This document shows, one piece after another, positions 8,794-16,861 of a stretch of 64,000 nucleotides of DNA (within the stretch, counting starts at the first letter, position 1; each line of letters starts with the position of its first letter). The notes beneath the pieces are model-generated. The model was not told the origin of the DNA, did no database searches, and saw only the letters and a program-made list of their open reading frames with translations. Source of the DNA: DASWZN01 sp963841635. GTDB lineage: Bacteria > Acidobacteriota > Terriglobia > Bryobacterales > Bryobacteraceae. Where the stretch lies: the NCBI GenBank assembly GCA_963841635.1, contig CAWJDO010000002.1:1984001-2048000 (forward strand). Direction: 5' to 3'. The position numbers and the translations under genes are program-made.

Positions 8794-10716
8794 TCAGCGG
8801 GCCTCGGTGGCGCGCAGCCGGGGCGCCGTTTGGCGCTCTTCATTATATTCCGCGTGTGAAGCCCGACTTTGAGGATGGAGCGTCAGGAACGTTACGCCGT
8901 AGCCGCCTGGCGCCAGCGTGATCCGAGGTGCCACCGCGATCGCCGTCTCGGCCGGGCCGTTCACGGTATCCGTGTTGGCGTCAATTGTGAGCTGCGTTGC
9001 GGAGGCAAATTCCCCCAGCGCCGACACGTCCACCACCACCGTGCGCGGATCGCCGGAGCCGTTGTTGTCGCCGGTGGCATGAACGGCGTGGTCGGCCACC
9101 ATGACCACCACCGATCCGTCGCCGTTTCTGGTGACCAACGTCTCGACGCTCGAACTCTCGGTGGCGTTCAGGGTCAGAATGTCCGGCGCGGGTGTGACGC
9201 CGTCCCAGCCGAACTTCCGCAGCAGCCAGTACTCCACCCAGTAGCTCAGATACTTCGCGTTGTTGGTCTGATTGATGAGGCCGTATTGCCGGTCGTCGCT
9301 GAAGGACCAGTGCAGCAGCCCCTGGCTGCCGGCCTTGCCGATCTGGGAGAACAGGTACGGCCGCCAGGCGGCATAGAAGGCGCTCGCTCCACGCTCGTCC
9401 ACAGCAAAGGCACCTCCCGTGGTGTGGCTGTGCCCATTGCCATCCTGATAGTCCGAATCGACCCCGCTCTCCGTGACCCACACCGCCGTGTTGGCCAGGT
9501 CCGCCCGCGTCCGCAGTTCCTGGTAATAGTAGCGTACGTCGTCGGCGAAGCCCGGCACGGTGCCGAGCATCTGGGCATCGGTGGAAGACCGGTCGGAGCT
9601 GGCGTAGATGTGGAACGTGGCCGCGTCCACCGGAGCGTTCACACCTCCGCTGGCGGGAGGGGCGACAAACCAGGGCAGGTTGTTCCGTGGATCGCTCAGC
9701 AGCAGTTTGCCGTCGGAGAGTTCGAGGGCGGTGAACTTGATGCTCGGATCCGCCGCCTTCATCGCCGGTACGATCCGGTTGTAGAGCCGTATATACTGGC
9801 TCGGCAGCAGGTTATTGATGTTGTACTCGTTGTAGATCTGCCACCAGGTGATGTGACGGCTGCTGGGCGACTGGAAGTGCTGGCCGCCCCAATCGAATCC
9901 TCCGGTATTGTAGTAGCGCACCAGGTTGACGCAGTAAGTCGCGAATGTCTCCAGGTTGGCATCGGTGAAGACGAACTCGGGCCCATTGAAGCCCGTGGTG
10001 CTCAAGAAGGCCGGCGCGTTGCCGATGCGGAACATCGGGTCGTGGCCGGGCGCCTCGAGAGCCGGGAGCACGGTCTTGTTGATGTCGGTGAAGTCCCAGT
10101 CGCTGGCCTGCCCTGTGTTGGCTTTCATGGGGATGAAGTCCACGGTCTGGACGCTGATGTGGTTCGGCGCCAGAGCATTGACTGCATCCCAATCGGCCGG
10201 AAGGAACCAGTGCCTCCACAGGTCGGGCTCGAGCACGATGCCCACGAATTGCTGCAGCTTGCCGCCCACGCCTAGGCTCGAGTTCACGCCACTGCCGACG
10301 GTGGCAACCACGCCGACTGTGAGCGCGATCGACTGGCTCGCCGCGGACCCGCCCTCACTCGCCTGAACGGTCACCGTGTAGGAGCCTGCGGCTGCGGCTC
10401 CGCTAGCCACGAAAGTCACAGTGCCCGTCGAGCCGGTGCCCGGCTGCGTGAACTGTGCTTGGAGGCCGCCCGGCAGCCCAGGAGCGGTCAACGTGACGGT
10501 GTTCGTATCCCCCGCGGATCTCCCGATGGTCGCGCCTAGCGGGACGGGCGTCCCGTCCTGCAGCACCAGCGCGGTCGCGGCCGCCAGCGTCAGCGTTACA
10601 TCGTGCGGCTGTGTGTTGCCGCCTCCGCCCGAATTGCCGCCCTTGCTGCCGCCGCCGCACCCGGCCATGGCAACGACAACCGCCACCACCCCGATCTGAA
10701 CGCCAAGCGCCTTCAT
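8794..10716 (-). CDS. Glycoside-hydrolase-like lipoprotein (clan GH-A, GH39-like)
   Basis: A 640-residue protein starting at ATG 10716, with AGGAG 6 bases upstream. The N-terminus is a lipoprotein signal with C20 (VAMAGC) and a Gly-rich linker, so the protein is likely tethered to a membrane. An Ig-like segment (about 35-140) precedes a TIM-barrel-like catalytic region. ITWWQIYNEYN carries the expected acid/base glutamate and AVWVTESG the nucleophile. A small beta-sandwich follows at the C-terminus. It probably attacks a plant or microbial polysaccharide; the exact family is not certain. It is the first gene before the LytS/LytR pair. Confidence 0.8.
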   Translation of the reverse strand: MKALGVQIGVVAVVVAMAGCGGGSKGGNSGGGGNTQPHDVTLTLAAATALVLQDGTPVPLGATIGRSAGDTNTVTLTAPGLPGGLQAQFTQPGTGSTGTVTFVASGAAAAGSYTVTVQASEGGSAASQSIALTVGVVATVGSGVNSSLGVGGKLQQFVGIVLEPDLWRHWFLPADWDAVNALAPNHISVQTVDFIPMKANTGQASDWDFTDINKTVLPALEAPGHDPMFRIGNAPAFLSTTGFNGPEFVFTDANLETFATYCVNLVRYYNTGGFDWGGQHFQSPSSRHITWWQIYNEYNINNLLPSQYIRLYNRIVPAMKAADPSIKFTALELSDGKLLLSDPRNNLPWFVAPPASGGVNAPVDAATFHIYASSDRSSTDAQMLGTVPGFADDVRYYYQELRTRADLANTAVWVTESGVDSDYQDGNGHSHTTGGAFAVDERGASAFYAAWRPYLFSQIGKAGSQGLLHWSFSDDRQYGLINQTNNAKYLSYWVEYWLLRKFGWDGVTPAPDILTLNATESSSVETLVTRNGDGSVVVMVADHAVHATGDNNGSGDPRTVVVDVSALGEFASATQLTIDANTDTVNGPAETAIAVAPRITLAPGGYGVTFLTLHPQSRASHAEYNEERQTAPRLRATEAR

Positions 10717-10723
10717 ACGATCT

Positions 10724-10780
10724 CCTCTTCGCCCAGCACCGTCCTCTTCGCCCAGCACCGTCCTCGTCGCACAGCACCGA
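10724..10780. repeat. Three 19-bp tandem units leading into a family A repeat
   Basis: The unit CCTCTTCGCCCAGCACCGT occurs twice without change (10724-10742 and 10743-10761). A third, 16/19 copy at 10762-10780 runs directly into the family A hairpin. Each unit ends in CAGCACCG, which is the conserved 5' tag of family A, so the tag has been duplicated. It sits in the upstream region of the glycoside-hydrolase lipoprotein gene. Confidence 0.85.
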
Positions 10781-10805
10781 ACCGCGCGCGTAAGCAAGCG
10801 GACCC
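10772..10805 (+). repeat. Family A hairpin repeat, copy 1
   Basis: The 5' tag CAGCACCGAA is followed by a hairpin at 10782-10801: CCGC/GCGG outer stem, a two-base mismatch (GC against AA), a GC/GC inner stem and loop GTAA. The inner stem differs from the CC/GG of most copies but still pairs. Confidence 0.8.
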
Positions 10806-10811
10806 GGCCGC

Positions 10812-11429
10812 CTACAGCCGGATCACGATTCCCGTGGAGACTTGTATATTCTTCTGGTGGCCGCCGACGAAGCTTGTGGTCACCCAATCGCCCTGCGCCA
10901 GGCGGATCGCCAGTCCGTGGTAAATCCTGACATCGACGCCGCCGCCGAAAGCCATGGCGAACTTGGTCTCGAAGATGTTGATCGGTTGGATGATCTCTGG
11001 CCCCCCGATCACAACCGAGGCGCGCGCCTTGCCGAACAGAGCATGCGCGAACGGCGCCCACCGCCCTTTGCGGTACGTGAAGCGGGGTCCGAACAGGAAG
11101 TTGTACTCACGCATTCCGAGTGTGACCGCGACCCTGTCGATCGTCCGGGTTGGCTTGCCGTAGAGGCCGCTGAGGTCGGCTTCTCCTCCCAACCATGAGG
11201 TGGCGTTGACAGCAACCGAGCCGTTCCAGCCGTTCAATCCGAAGGCCGGGAAAGCGACCGTCCCTTGGGTGCTTCCGGAACCTGGAGAAAGCAGGCTCCC
11301 CTCGGCGGCATAACCGCGTACCCGGAAATAGGAGTAACCGCCGAAGATTTCTGCGCGGGGGGTCTTCTGCGCCGATGCCGCCAGCGGGATCAAAATAGCC
11401 AGTCCAATAAACCAAAGTGTGTTTCGCAC
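10812..11429 (-). CDS. Outer-membrane beta-barrel protein
   Basis: A 205-residue protein starting with GTG at 11429. It has a signal peptide (cleavage near AASAQ) and alternating hydrophobic strands typical of an eight-strand barrel of the OmpA-like or OMP_b-brl type, including AEIFGGYSYFRVRG at the start and a terminal GIVIRL strand. A role as a small porin or adhesin is possible, but no specific function can be read from the sequence. It precedes the glycoside-hydrolase lipoprotein on the same strand with a 95-base gap filled by repeats. Confidence 0.8.
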   Translation of the reverse strand: MRNTLWFIGLAILIPLAASAQKTPRAEIFGGYSYFRVRGYAAEGSLLSPGSGSTQGTVAFPAFGLNGWNGSVAVNATSWLGGEADLSGLYGKPTRTIDRVAVTLGMREYNFLFGPRFTYRKGRWAPFAHALFGKARASVVIGGPEIIQPINIFETKFAMAFGGGVDVRIYHGLAIRLAQGDWVTTSFVGGHQKNIQVSTGIVIRL

Positions 11430-11531
11430 GTTCCGAGCCTACTGCACGGCGGCGGGTTCCCAAAGCGGAATGCGCGCGAGCGGCGGATCGGGTTTGATGA
11501 GCGGCGGGAGGCGGTGCGCGACCGGCGGAGC

Positions 11532-12209
11532 CTACCAGACAAACGGCGCGAGCCGGTACCGCACCGTCTGCTGGTACTCTCGATACCCCGGCAGGTTGTT
11601 CGTCAGGAATCGTTCCTCGTCGAGGAGTCGCAAGACGATCGCGGCCGTAATAGGAATGATGGTGAGCAATCCCCACCACGAGCCAAGCGCCAGGGGCACC
11701 CCTGGAATCAGGACCAGTGCGGCGGCGTACATCGGATGCCGGACGATGGCGTAGGGCCCGGTCGACACGACCCTCTGCTCGGCGCCGATCTCGATGACCG
11801 CCGAGGCGAAGGTGTTCTCCTTGAACACAAGAAACACGCCGAAGAACCCCAGCGCCACCAGACCATCACCGACGATGGCCACATACGGAGGAACCGCGGA
11901 CCATCCGAAACGATGGTCGAGTCCTGGGAGAATCATCATCCCGACAAACGAAAGCGACGCGACGAGTTGGATGATCTTCTGGCGCGTCTCCTTCTCGGCC
12001 ACCGGACCCGCCCTGACCCGCCGCTCCAGCAGCCTCGGATCCTTCCGCATGAGGTAGCCGGTGATCGCGACCTCCGGGACGAAGAACACAGCGAGGAAGA
12101 CCCACGCCTGCCAGTAATCGAGTGTCCCCGCGGAAAAAAACAGACAGGCAGCGACAACGATGAGAAGACCCAGGAGCCCCGCGGAGGCTTTGGCGTTCAC
12201 GCGTTCCAT
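11532..12209 (-). CDS. Isoprenylcysteine carboxyl methyltransferase-like membrane protein
   Basis: A 225-residue membrane protein with about five hydrophobic segments. The C-terminal part carries the ICMT/PEMT signature VVSTGPYAIVRHPMYAAALVL, followed by DEERFL and PGYREYQQTVRYRLAPFVW. These proteins bind S-adenosylmethionine at the membrane face. Bacterial members methylate lipids or small molecules, and the substrate of this branch is not known. The gene is flanked by spacers of about 100 and 40 bases, so it is probably transcribed alone. Confidence 0.85.
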   Translation of the reverse strand: MERVNAKASAGLLGLLIVVAACLFFSAGTLDYWQAWVFLAVFFVPEVAITGYLMRKDPRLLERRVRAGPVAEKETRQKIIQLVASLSFVGMMILPGLDHRFGWSAVPPYVAIVGDGLVALGFFGVFLVFKENTFASAVIEIGAEQRVVSTGPYAIVRHPMYAAALVLIPGVPLALGSWWGLLTIIPITAAIVLRLLDEERFLTNNLPGYREYQQTVRYRLAPFVW

Positions 12210-12251
12210 CGGACACAGCGGACGATACGATTATCGCGCGCTGCGCGGACC

Positions 12252-13595
12252 CTACCGCGCGCTAGGCTGCCTGGTGTACGCTCGCCGCAAACTCCCGCCG
12301 GGGACCGGACCAGGGGGCTGCGGACCCGGAGGCGGCACTTCCTCCGGCACCGGCTTCTTGGGACGCGCGTTCAGCTTCGCCGCGATCACTTCTTCCTTGG
12401 CCTTGTCCCATTTCGGCGTGCCCGGCTCGACGCCCTTGGCGCGCACCTCGTCGTCGGTGACCTCCTGCGCCATGGGCAGGTATTTCTGCAGGTAGTTTCG
12501 AATGCGGTCCTGAGCCAGGCGCAGCTGCGACCGCAGCAGCAGGTACAGGATCTGGTCCCCTGGCGCCTTCGACAGCAGTTGATACAGGTTCGATGCCCGG
12601 GTCAGCTTGGCCGACTTCAGGTCGCGCTCCAGTTTCTTGCTGCGGGCATCCAGCTTCTGCCAGGCGTCGAGATCCGCCTTGGGCATGCCCAGCGCCTTCA
12701 CCAGCGCCGCCTTCTCCTTGGGGGTGAGCTTCTCGGTGAGTACGTTGAGGAACAGACCGAAGTTCTCCACCGGGAACCGCACGCCGAGCGGGATCGACTG
12801 GCGGATCTTGTGCAGCTTGGCGAAACCCGCCAGGTTGAGCTTTGCTCCGGCCAGCGCCGGCGAGAACAGCGGCAGCAGCTTTGCCTCCTCGAACGCGCGC
12901 AGCACCTCGCCCGGGTTCGCGTCGTCCGCGATGTGGCGCAACTCCTCCAGCAGGCGGCGCGGCGGGACCAGCTTCTCCAGTTCCTCCAGGCGCACGTTCT
13001 CGTACTGCTGCGCCGTCCGCTCCTCGACGGTGAAGCCCAGCCGCACCCGCAGCCTGACTAGCCGCAGGATGCGAACCGGATCGTCGTAGAGGGCGTAGTT
13101 GTATGCGGTGCGGAGTTCCTTGCGCTCCAGATCGCCCAGCCCGTTGGTGGGGTCGATGAGCAGGCCGCGCGAAGCCCGGTTCAACGATAGCGCCACGGCG
13201 TTGACCGTGAGATCGCGGCCGCGCAGGTCCTCGTGAATCGTGGCCGGGTCCACGGCCGGCTTGCCGCCGGGTTTGGAGTAGCGTTCACGCCGCGCCATGG
13301 CGATCTGGGCCGTGACTCCGCCGGGGAAGAGAAGCTCGACCAGCTTCCGGTGCTCATCGTCCTCGATCACCTCGGCGTGGGTCTTCTTGGCAATTGCCTT
13401 GGCGATTTTCGGGGCGTTGCCTTCGATCGTGAAATCCAGGTCCCGGATGGGGAAGCCGCCCAACATATCGCGCATGGCTCCGCCCGCGAGAAACAGGCTG
13501 ACGTTCGCTTCCGCCGCCGCGGCCTGGACCTCGCTCACCACGCGATTCTGGTCCGTGCTCAGGTGGCTCTCCAGCATGAACATGTAGTCGCTCAT
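12252..13595 (-). CDS. CCA-type tRNA nucleotidyltransferase / poly(A) polymerase family protein (without HD domain)
   Basis: A 447-residue class II nucleotidyltransferase. The head domain has LFLAGGAMRDMLGGFPIRDLDF with metal-binding D52 and D54. The neck follows with RDLTVNAVAL and the base-recognition region DDPVRILRLVRLRVRLGF. The long helical tail lacks an HD motif and ends in a Pro-rich segment. ATG 13595 is chosen; a TTG at 13649 abuts the xerD stop and would add 18 residues. It would add C and/or A to tRNA 3' ends. A second family member lies at 31650-32996, which suggests divided tasks. Confidence 0.88.
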   Translation of the reverse strand: MSDYMFMLESHLSTDQNRVVSEVQAAAAEANVSLFLAGGAMRDMLGGFPIRDLDFTIEGNAPKIAKAIAKKTHAEVIEDDEHRKLVELLFPGGVTAQIAMARRERYSKPGGKPAVDPATIHEDLRGRDLTVNAVALSLNRASRGLLIDPTNGLGDLERKELRTAYNYALYDDPVRILRLVRLRVRLGFTVEERTAQQYENVRLEELEKLVPPRRLLEELRHIADDANPGEVLRAFEEAKLLPLFSPALAGAKLNLAGFAKLHKIRQSIPLGVRFPVENFGLFLNVLTEKLTPKEKAALVKALGMPKADLDAWQKLDARSKKLERDLKSAKLTRASNLYQLLSKAPGDQILYLLLRSQLRLAQDRIRNYLQKYLPMAQEVTDDEVRAKGVEPGTPKWDKAKEEVIAAKLNARPKKPVPEEVPPPGPQPPGPVPGGSLRRAYTRQPSAR

Positions 13596-13649
13596 ATCGC
13601 TCGTCGCTCGCACCCTGCCGTTGCGCTCTTGGCCGCCGGCAGGAGACAA

Positions 13650-14531
13650 CTAGGCACGCGGGTGGTGTTGGTCCAGAATTTCGCGGAGCCGCGACCTCAT
13701 CACATGCGTGTAGATCTGGGTGGTCGAGATATCGGCGTGGCCCAACATGGTCTGGACGCTGCGCAGATCGGCTCCCCCCTCCAGCAGGTGGGTGGCGAAA
13801 CTGTGGCGCAGCACGTGGGGCGTCAGACGCCGCAGGATGCCGGCCTTGGTTCCGCAATGGCGCAGGAGCGTCCAGAAGCACTGGCGCGACATCCTGGTTC
13901 CCCGGGCGGTCACGAACAGGTACTTGCTACCCCGGCCCCGCAGCAACAGAGGCCGTCCCGTCCGCTGGTATTCCCCCAACGCGGCAACCGCCGAACGCCC
14001 CACCGGAATCAGGCGCTCCTTGTTGCCCTTGCCCATCACCCGAACCACCCCCAACTCCTCGTTCAAATCGGATAATTGCAGTTCGCACAGCTCGCTCACC
14101 CGCAGGCCGCTCGAGTAGAGCAACTCGATCATGGCGCGGTCCCGCAGCCCGGTCGGTTTGGCCAGGTCCGGAGCCTGAAGCAAGCGATCTATTTCACTAT
14201 GATTCAGAAACTTAGGAAGGTTCTTCCACTGCCGGGGAAGCGCTAGGGAAGCGGTGGGATCCCCAGCCAGCCTGCCCTCCCGGAGCAGATGGGCCACGAA
14301 GTTTCGCAGCGTGGTCAGGTGGCGTGCCACTGATCGGCTCCCAAGTCCTTGTTGATAAAGGGATTGTAGGTATTGAGCAAGTGCCTCGGCGGAGGGGAAA
14401 TCCTGCCCCGGCGCGGGGTGGCATGCGGCTGCGAAACGGTTCAGATCGCTCCGGTACGCTTCGAGCGAATTCTCCGCCAAGCCCTTCTCGATGCGGCAGA
14501 AATCGAGAAAGGACTGCATCTCAACCGGCAT
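13650..14531 (-). CDS. xerD: Site-specific tyrosine recombinase XerD
   Basis: A 293-residue tyrosine recombinase of normal XerD length when started at ATG 14531; the frame is open for 47 codons further. The N-terminal SAM-like domain covers about 1-90. The catalytic residues are all visible: R144 (SGLRVSEL), K168 (GKGNKER), H239 and R242 (PHVLRHSFA), H265 (LGHADIS) and nucleophile Y274 (TQIYTH). With XerC it would resolve chromosome dimers at dif. The stop abuts the start region of the nucleotidyltransferase, so both may be on one transcript. No dif site was recognised nearby. Confidence 0.92.
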   Translation of the reverse strand: MPVEMQSFLDFCRIEKGLAENSLEAYRSDLNRFAAACHPAPGQDFPSAEALAQYLQSLYQQGLGSRSVARHLTTLRNFVAHLLREGRLAGDPTASLALPRQWKNLPKFLNHSEIDRLLQAPDLAKPTGLRDRAMIELLYSSGLRVSELCELQLSDLNEELGVVRVMGKGNKERLIPVGRSAVAALGEYQRTGRPLLLRGRGSKYLFVTARGTRMSRQCFWTLLRHCGTKAGILRRLTPHVLRHSFATHLLEGGADLRSVQTMLGHADISTTQIYTHVMRSRLREILDQHHPRA

Positions 14532-14601
14532 GGAACCCACGCGGGGCATTCGTGCCAATGATACAATACTTCCGAAATTGTTTGGAAGGAAAGCTAGCCC
14601 C

Positions 14602-15084
14602 GTGGCGGGTTCAACCAATAAGAAGGTCGTAATCAGGCGGTTCGACCGGGAGCCGTTGCCGGGGTTCGTCAACCCGCAGGGCTATCTCCAGCCTGCCGGA
14701 ATCGAACTCCTCACGGCCTCGGGGAACCTGCTCGTGGTTCCCTATGAAGAGGTAAAAGCTCTTTATTTTGTTAGGGATTTCGACGCGGAGGAGCCGCCCG
14801 CCGAGAGCCGCCTGTTCCAGAACCGCCCCAAGATGAGCGGCGTCTGGATCCGCATGAAGTTTCGGGACGGCGAGGTCATGGACGGCCTGATGCCCAACAA
14901 TTTGTTGCAGTTGGAGGCCTTTGGCTTCACCTTCGTGCCCCCCAACGCCGGTGCGAACAGCCAGAAGGTATTCGTACCCCGGACTGCTTTATCTGAAGTG
15001 CAGGTCGTAGGCGTAGTAGGAAGCCCGCTCCGCCCCCACAAGGCGAAGCCGAAGCCGGAGCAGCAGATCGAACTGTTTGAGTAG
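14602..15084 (+). CDS. Conserved hypothetical protein (DUF6982-like)
   Basis: A 160-residue soluble protein starting with GTG 14602, with GGAAGGAAAG upstream. It opens with VVIRRFDREPLPGFV and contains VPYEEVKALYFVRDFD and MKFRDGEVMDGLMPNNL, the pattern of two related beta-rich halves. From memory it resembles the DUF6982 proteins found in Acidobacteriota and relatives; their function is unknown. The Pro/Lys-rich C-terminus (PHKAKPKPEQQIELFE) looks disordered. It is divergent from xerD, with only about 70 bases between starts. Confidence 0.75.
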   Translation: MAGSTNKKVVIRRFDREPLPGFVNPQGYLQPAGIELLTASGNLLVVPYEEVKALYFVRDFDAEEPPAESRLFQNRPKMSGVWIRMKFRDGEVMDGLMPNNLLQLEAFGFTFVPPNAGANSQKVFVPRTALSEVQVVGVVGSPLRPHKAKPKPEQQIELFE

Positions 15085-15097
15085 TGGCAGTTCTGGC

Positions 15098-15661
15098 CTA
15101 CCGTGCGGTGGGCACCGCGCCCAGAGTCCAGTGCGCCAGGTCCAGCCAGCGGTTGTCGCTGGTGTTCTGCACGAACGTGATGGTCTCGACCCGGAAGGTG
15201 CGCTCGCCCTGGAACGCCGCCCAGCGCCGTTTCGCCTCTTCGTGCGTCCAGGCCACCTGATCCGGGGTAAGGTCCTGCGCCAGCGTTACGTGCGGGTGAT
15301 AGCCGAACGGCTCGGCAAACCCGAGAGGACCGGAGTTGAACCGGTCGTGAATCCGCTTGAGCTCCTCCCGGCCGCCGCCCAAACCAATGTAGATCACCGA
15401 AGTGGTCTCGAAGATTTCCACTTCCCGAGTCTCGATCTCGAACGCTGGAACGTCGGCGATCCACTCGTTCAACTGGTCCACGGCGTCTCCGGTGGGCGCC
15501 ATGACCGGACGCGGGGGCAGGATCGTCACGTGCGCGCGCGGTACGCAGGCAGGGACAAGCTCCCGCCGCAGACGATCCAGGAACTCACCCAGCAGACCTG
15601 GAATGTAGGTGACCAACGCGAAGCAATTGATCGGCACGGCGCCGTTATCGCCGCAAGACAT
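15098..15661 (-). CDS. 2'-5' RNA ligase family protein (2H phosphoesterase)
   Basis: A protein of about 187 residues with the two HxT motifs that define the 2H phosphoesterase superfamily: HVTILPP and HPHVTLAQ. Family members hydrolyse cyclic phosphates or ligate RNA ends. Here hydrolysis of a 2',3'-cyclic phosphodiester is the general expectation, with unknown substrate. Three starts are possible (ATG 15706, ATG 15661, GTG 15637). ATG 15661 is chosen because GGAAG precedes it. It converges on the DUF6982-like gene and follows the next upstream gene with a gap of about 50 bases. Confidence 0.85.
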   Translation of the reverse strand: MSCGDNGAVPINCFALVTYIPGLLGEFLDRLRRELVPACVPRAHVTILPPRPVMAPTGDAVDQLNEWIADVPAFEIETREVEIFETTSVIYIGLGGGREELKRIHDRFNSGPLGFAEPFGYHPHVTLAQDLTPDQVAWTHEEAKRRWAAFQGERTFRVETITFVQNTSDNRWLDLAHWTLGAVPTAR

Positions 15662-15713
15662 CGACTTCCATCCTAGCGGGTTTGCGCTGTCTTCGGTACA
15701 ACCCATGGCTTTG

Positions 15714-16052
15714 CTATCGTTCTATGACCTTCGGCTGGTCCTCGTCTGGTACTACTGGCGCGGCGGGGTCGGGCAGCAAGGATTCCTGGACAACCAGCCA
15801 TTGCGCCTCTTCCAGGCCAACGAATTTGCACACCCGCAACGCGCCCTTCTCGTCCTCCAGAATGTCGCCGATGCGGAGCGCCTGCTCGGTGTCGCGCAGC
15901 GCCGTCCAGGCCGCGTACACCCCCGCCGCTTCGACCTGGCCCCTTTCGGTGTAGTCCCGATGGCGCACCTGGCTGGTTCCGGAGGTGTGGGGCGCGGACC
16001 GGAACTGCTGTAGCTGCGAATCCCGCAGCCGGTGAATCTTGAACGAAGGCAT
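15714..16052 (-). CDS. Conserved hypothetical protein, MPSFKIHRLRD-type
   Basis: A protein of 112 residues from ATG 16052 (start MPSFKIHRLRDSQ), without signal peptide or membrane segment. The C-terminal half reads IGDILEDEKGALRVCKFVGLEEAQW, which matches from memory a small family of unknown function seen in Acidobacteriota. Longer starts at 16073 and 16088 would overlap the patatin gene by 11-26 bases, so translational coupling with patatin is possible. No catalytic motif is visible. Confidence 0.7.
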   Translation of the reverse strand: MPSFKIHRLRDSQLQQFRSAPHTSGTSQVRHRDYTERGQVEAAGVYAAWTALRDTEQALRIGDILEDEKGALRVCKFVGLEEAQWLVVQESLLPDPAAPVVPDEDQPKVIER

Positions 16053-16062
16053 TAGAGCTATT

Positions 16063-16821
16063 TTACGGCTCATCGGCCCTTGCCGCATCCTCCCGGCCCA
16101 AGGCGATCCATTGCTTCACCGCCTTCGGGTCCCAGAATACCGCCTGCCGAACCGGTCCCAGCCTCTTGGAAGGGACGATCAGACGGACCTCGACACCTTC
16201 GGGTAGGCGCGGTGGCCTTGGCAGCAGGGTCCGGCCAGCACGCGCCAGGGCGTGCAGCGGCGAGGCGGGGGCGTGATCGAAAACGTCGATGGCCAGGATC
16301 TGGCCGGCTCCCATTTCGGCGGCGGCCCACAGCGGCAACGCCTCCAGCAGGCCGCCATCGACGTAGAGTTGCGTTCCCAGCCGCATCGGCTGGTAGCCGA
16401 ACGGCACGGCGCAGGAGGCTGCCAAATGCTGCCATGTGATCTCATCATTCCGGAACAAACGCGCTCGCATGGATCGCACCTCGATGGCGACGATGCCGAT
16501 ATCGATGCGCGGCCGGTAGGCCTTCCACAGAGCCTCGATCCGGGCATGGAGCGGGCGCGCATCGAAGACGCCCTGCCAAGGCAGCCGCGGACCCCCGACG
16601 TGTGCCAGGTCCGCGCAAGCCGGGTCGAGCCAGAGTTCCGTGAGCTCGGCCGGCGTCGCGCCCCCGGCCACCGCCCAGGCATTCAACGAGCCGGCCGATG
16701 CGCCCACCACGATGTCCGGGCTGAACCGGGCCGACAAGACCTCCCAGGCCCCTGCCTGGTACGCCGCGAACGCGCCCCCCGCCGAGAATACCAGTGCTTT
16801 TTTCGGACCCGCTAATGGCAT
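16063..16821 (-). CDS. Patatin-like phospholipase
   Basis: A 252-residue cytosolic lipid acyl hydrolase of the patatin family. The catalytic serine is in GASAG (VVGASAGSLNAW) and the aspartate in DGG (YVDGGLLEALPL), with the oxyanion loop near the N-terminus (FSAGGAFAAYQAGAWE). It would cleave acyl chains from phospholipids or similar esters. The gene overlaps or abuts the small hypothetical gene downstream and is divergent from the efflux adaptor gene, with about 40 bases between starts. Confidence 0.92.
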   Translation of the reverse strand: MPLAGPKKALVFSAGGAFAAYQAGAWEVLSARFSPDIVVGASAGSLNAWAVAGGATPAELTELWLDPACADLAHVGGPRLPWQGVFDARPLHARIEALWKAYRPRIDIGIVAIEVRSMRARLFRNDEITWQHLAASCAVPFGYQPMRLGTQLYVDGGLLEALPLWAAAEMGAGQILAIDVFDHAPASPLHALARAGRTLLPRPPRLPEGVEVRLIVPSKRLGPVRQAVFWDPKAVKQWIALGREDAARADEP

Positions 16822-16861
16822 TTCGACCGCGTCATTTGGGACAATGTGTGTGCGACACTAC

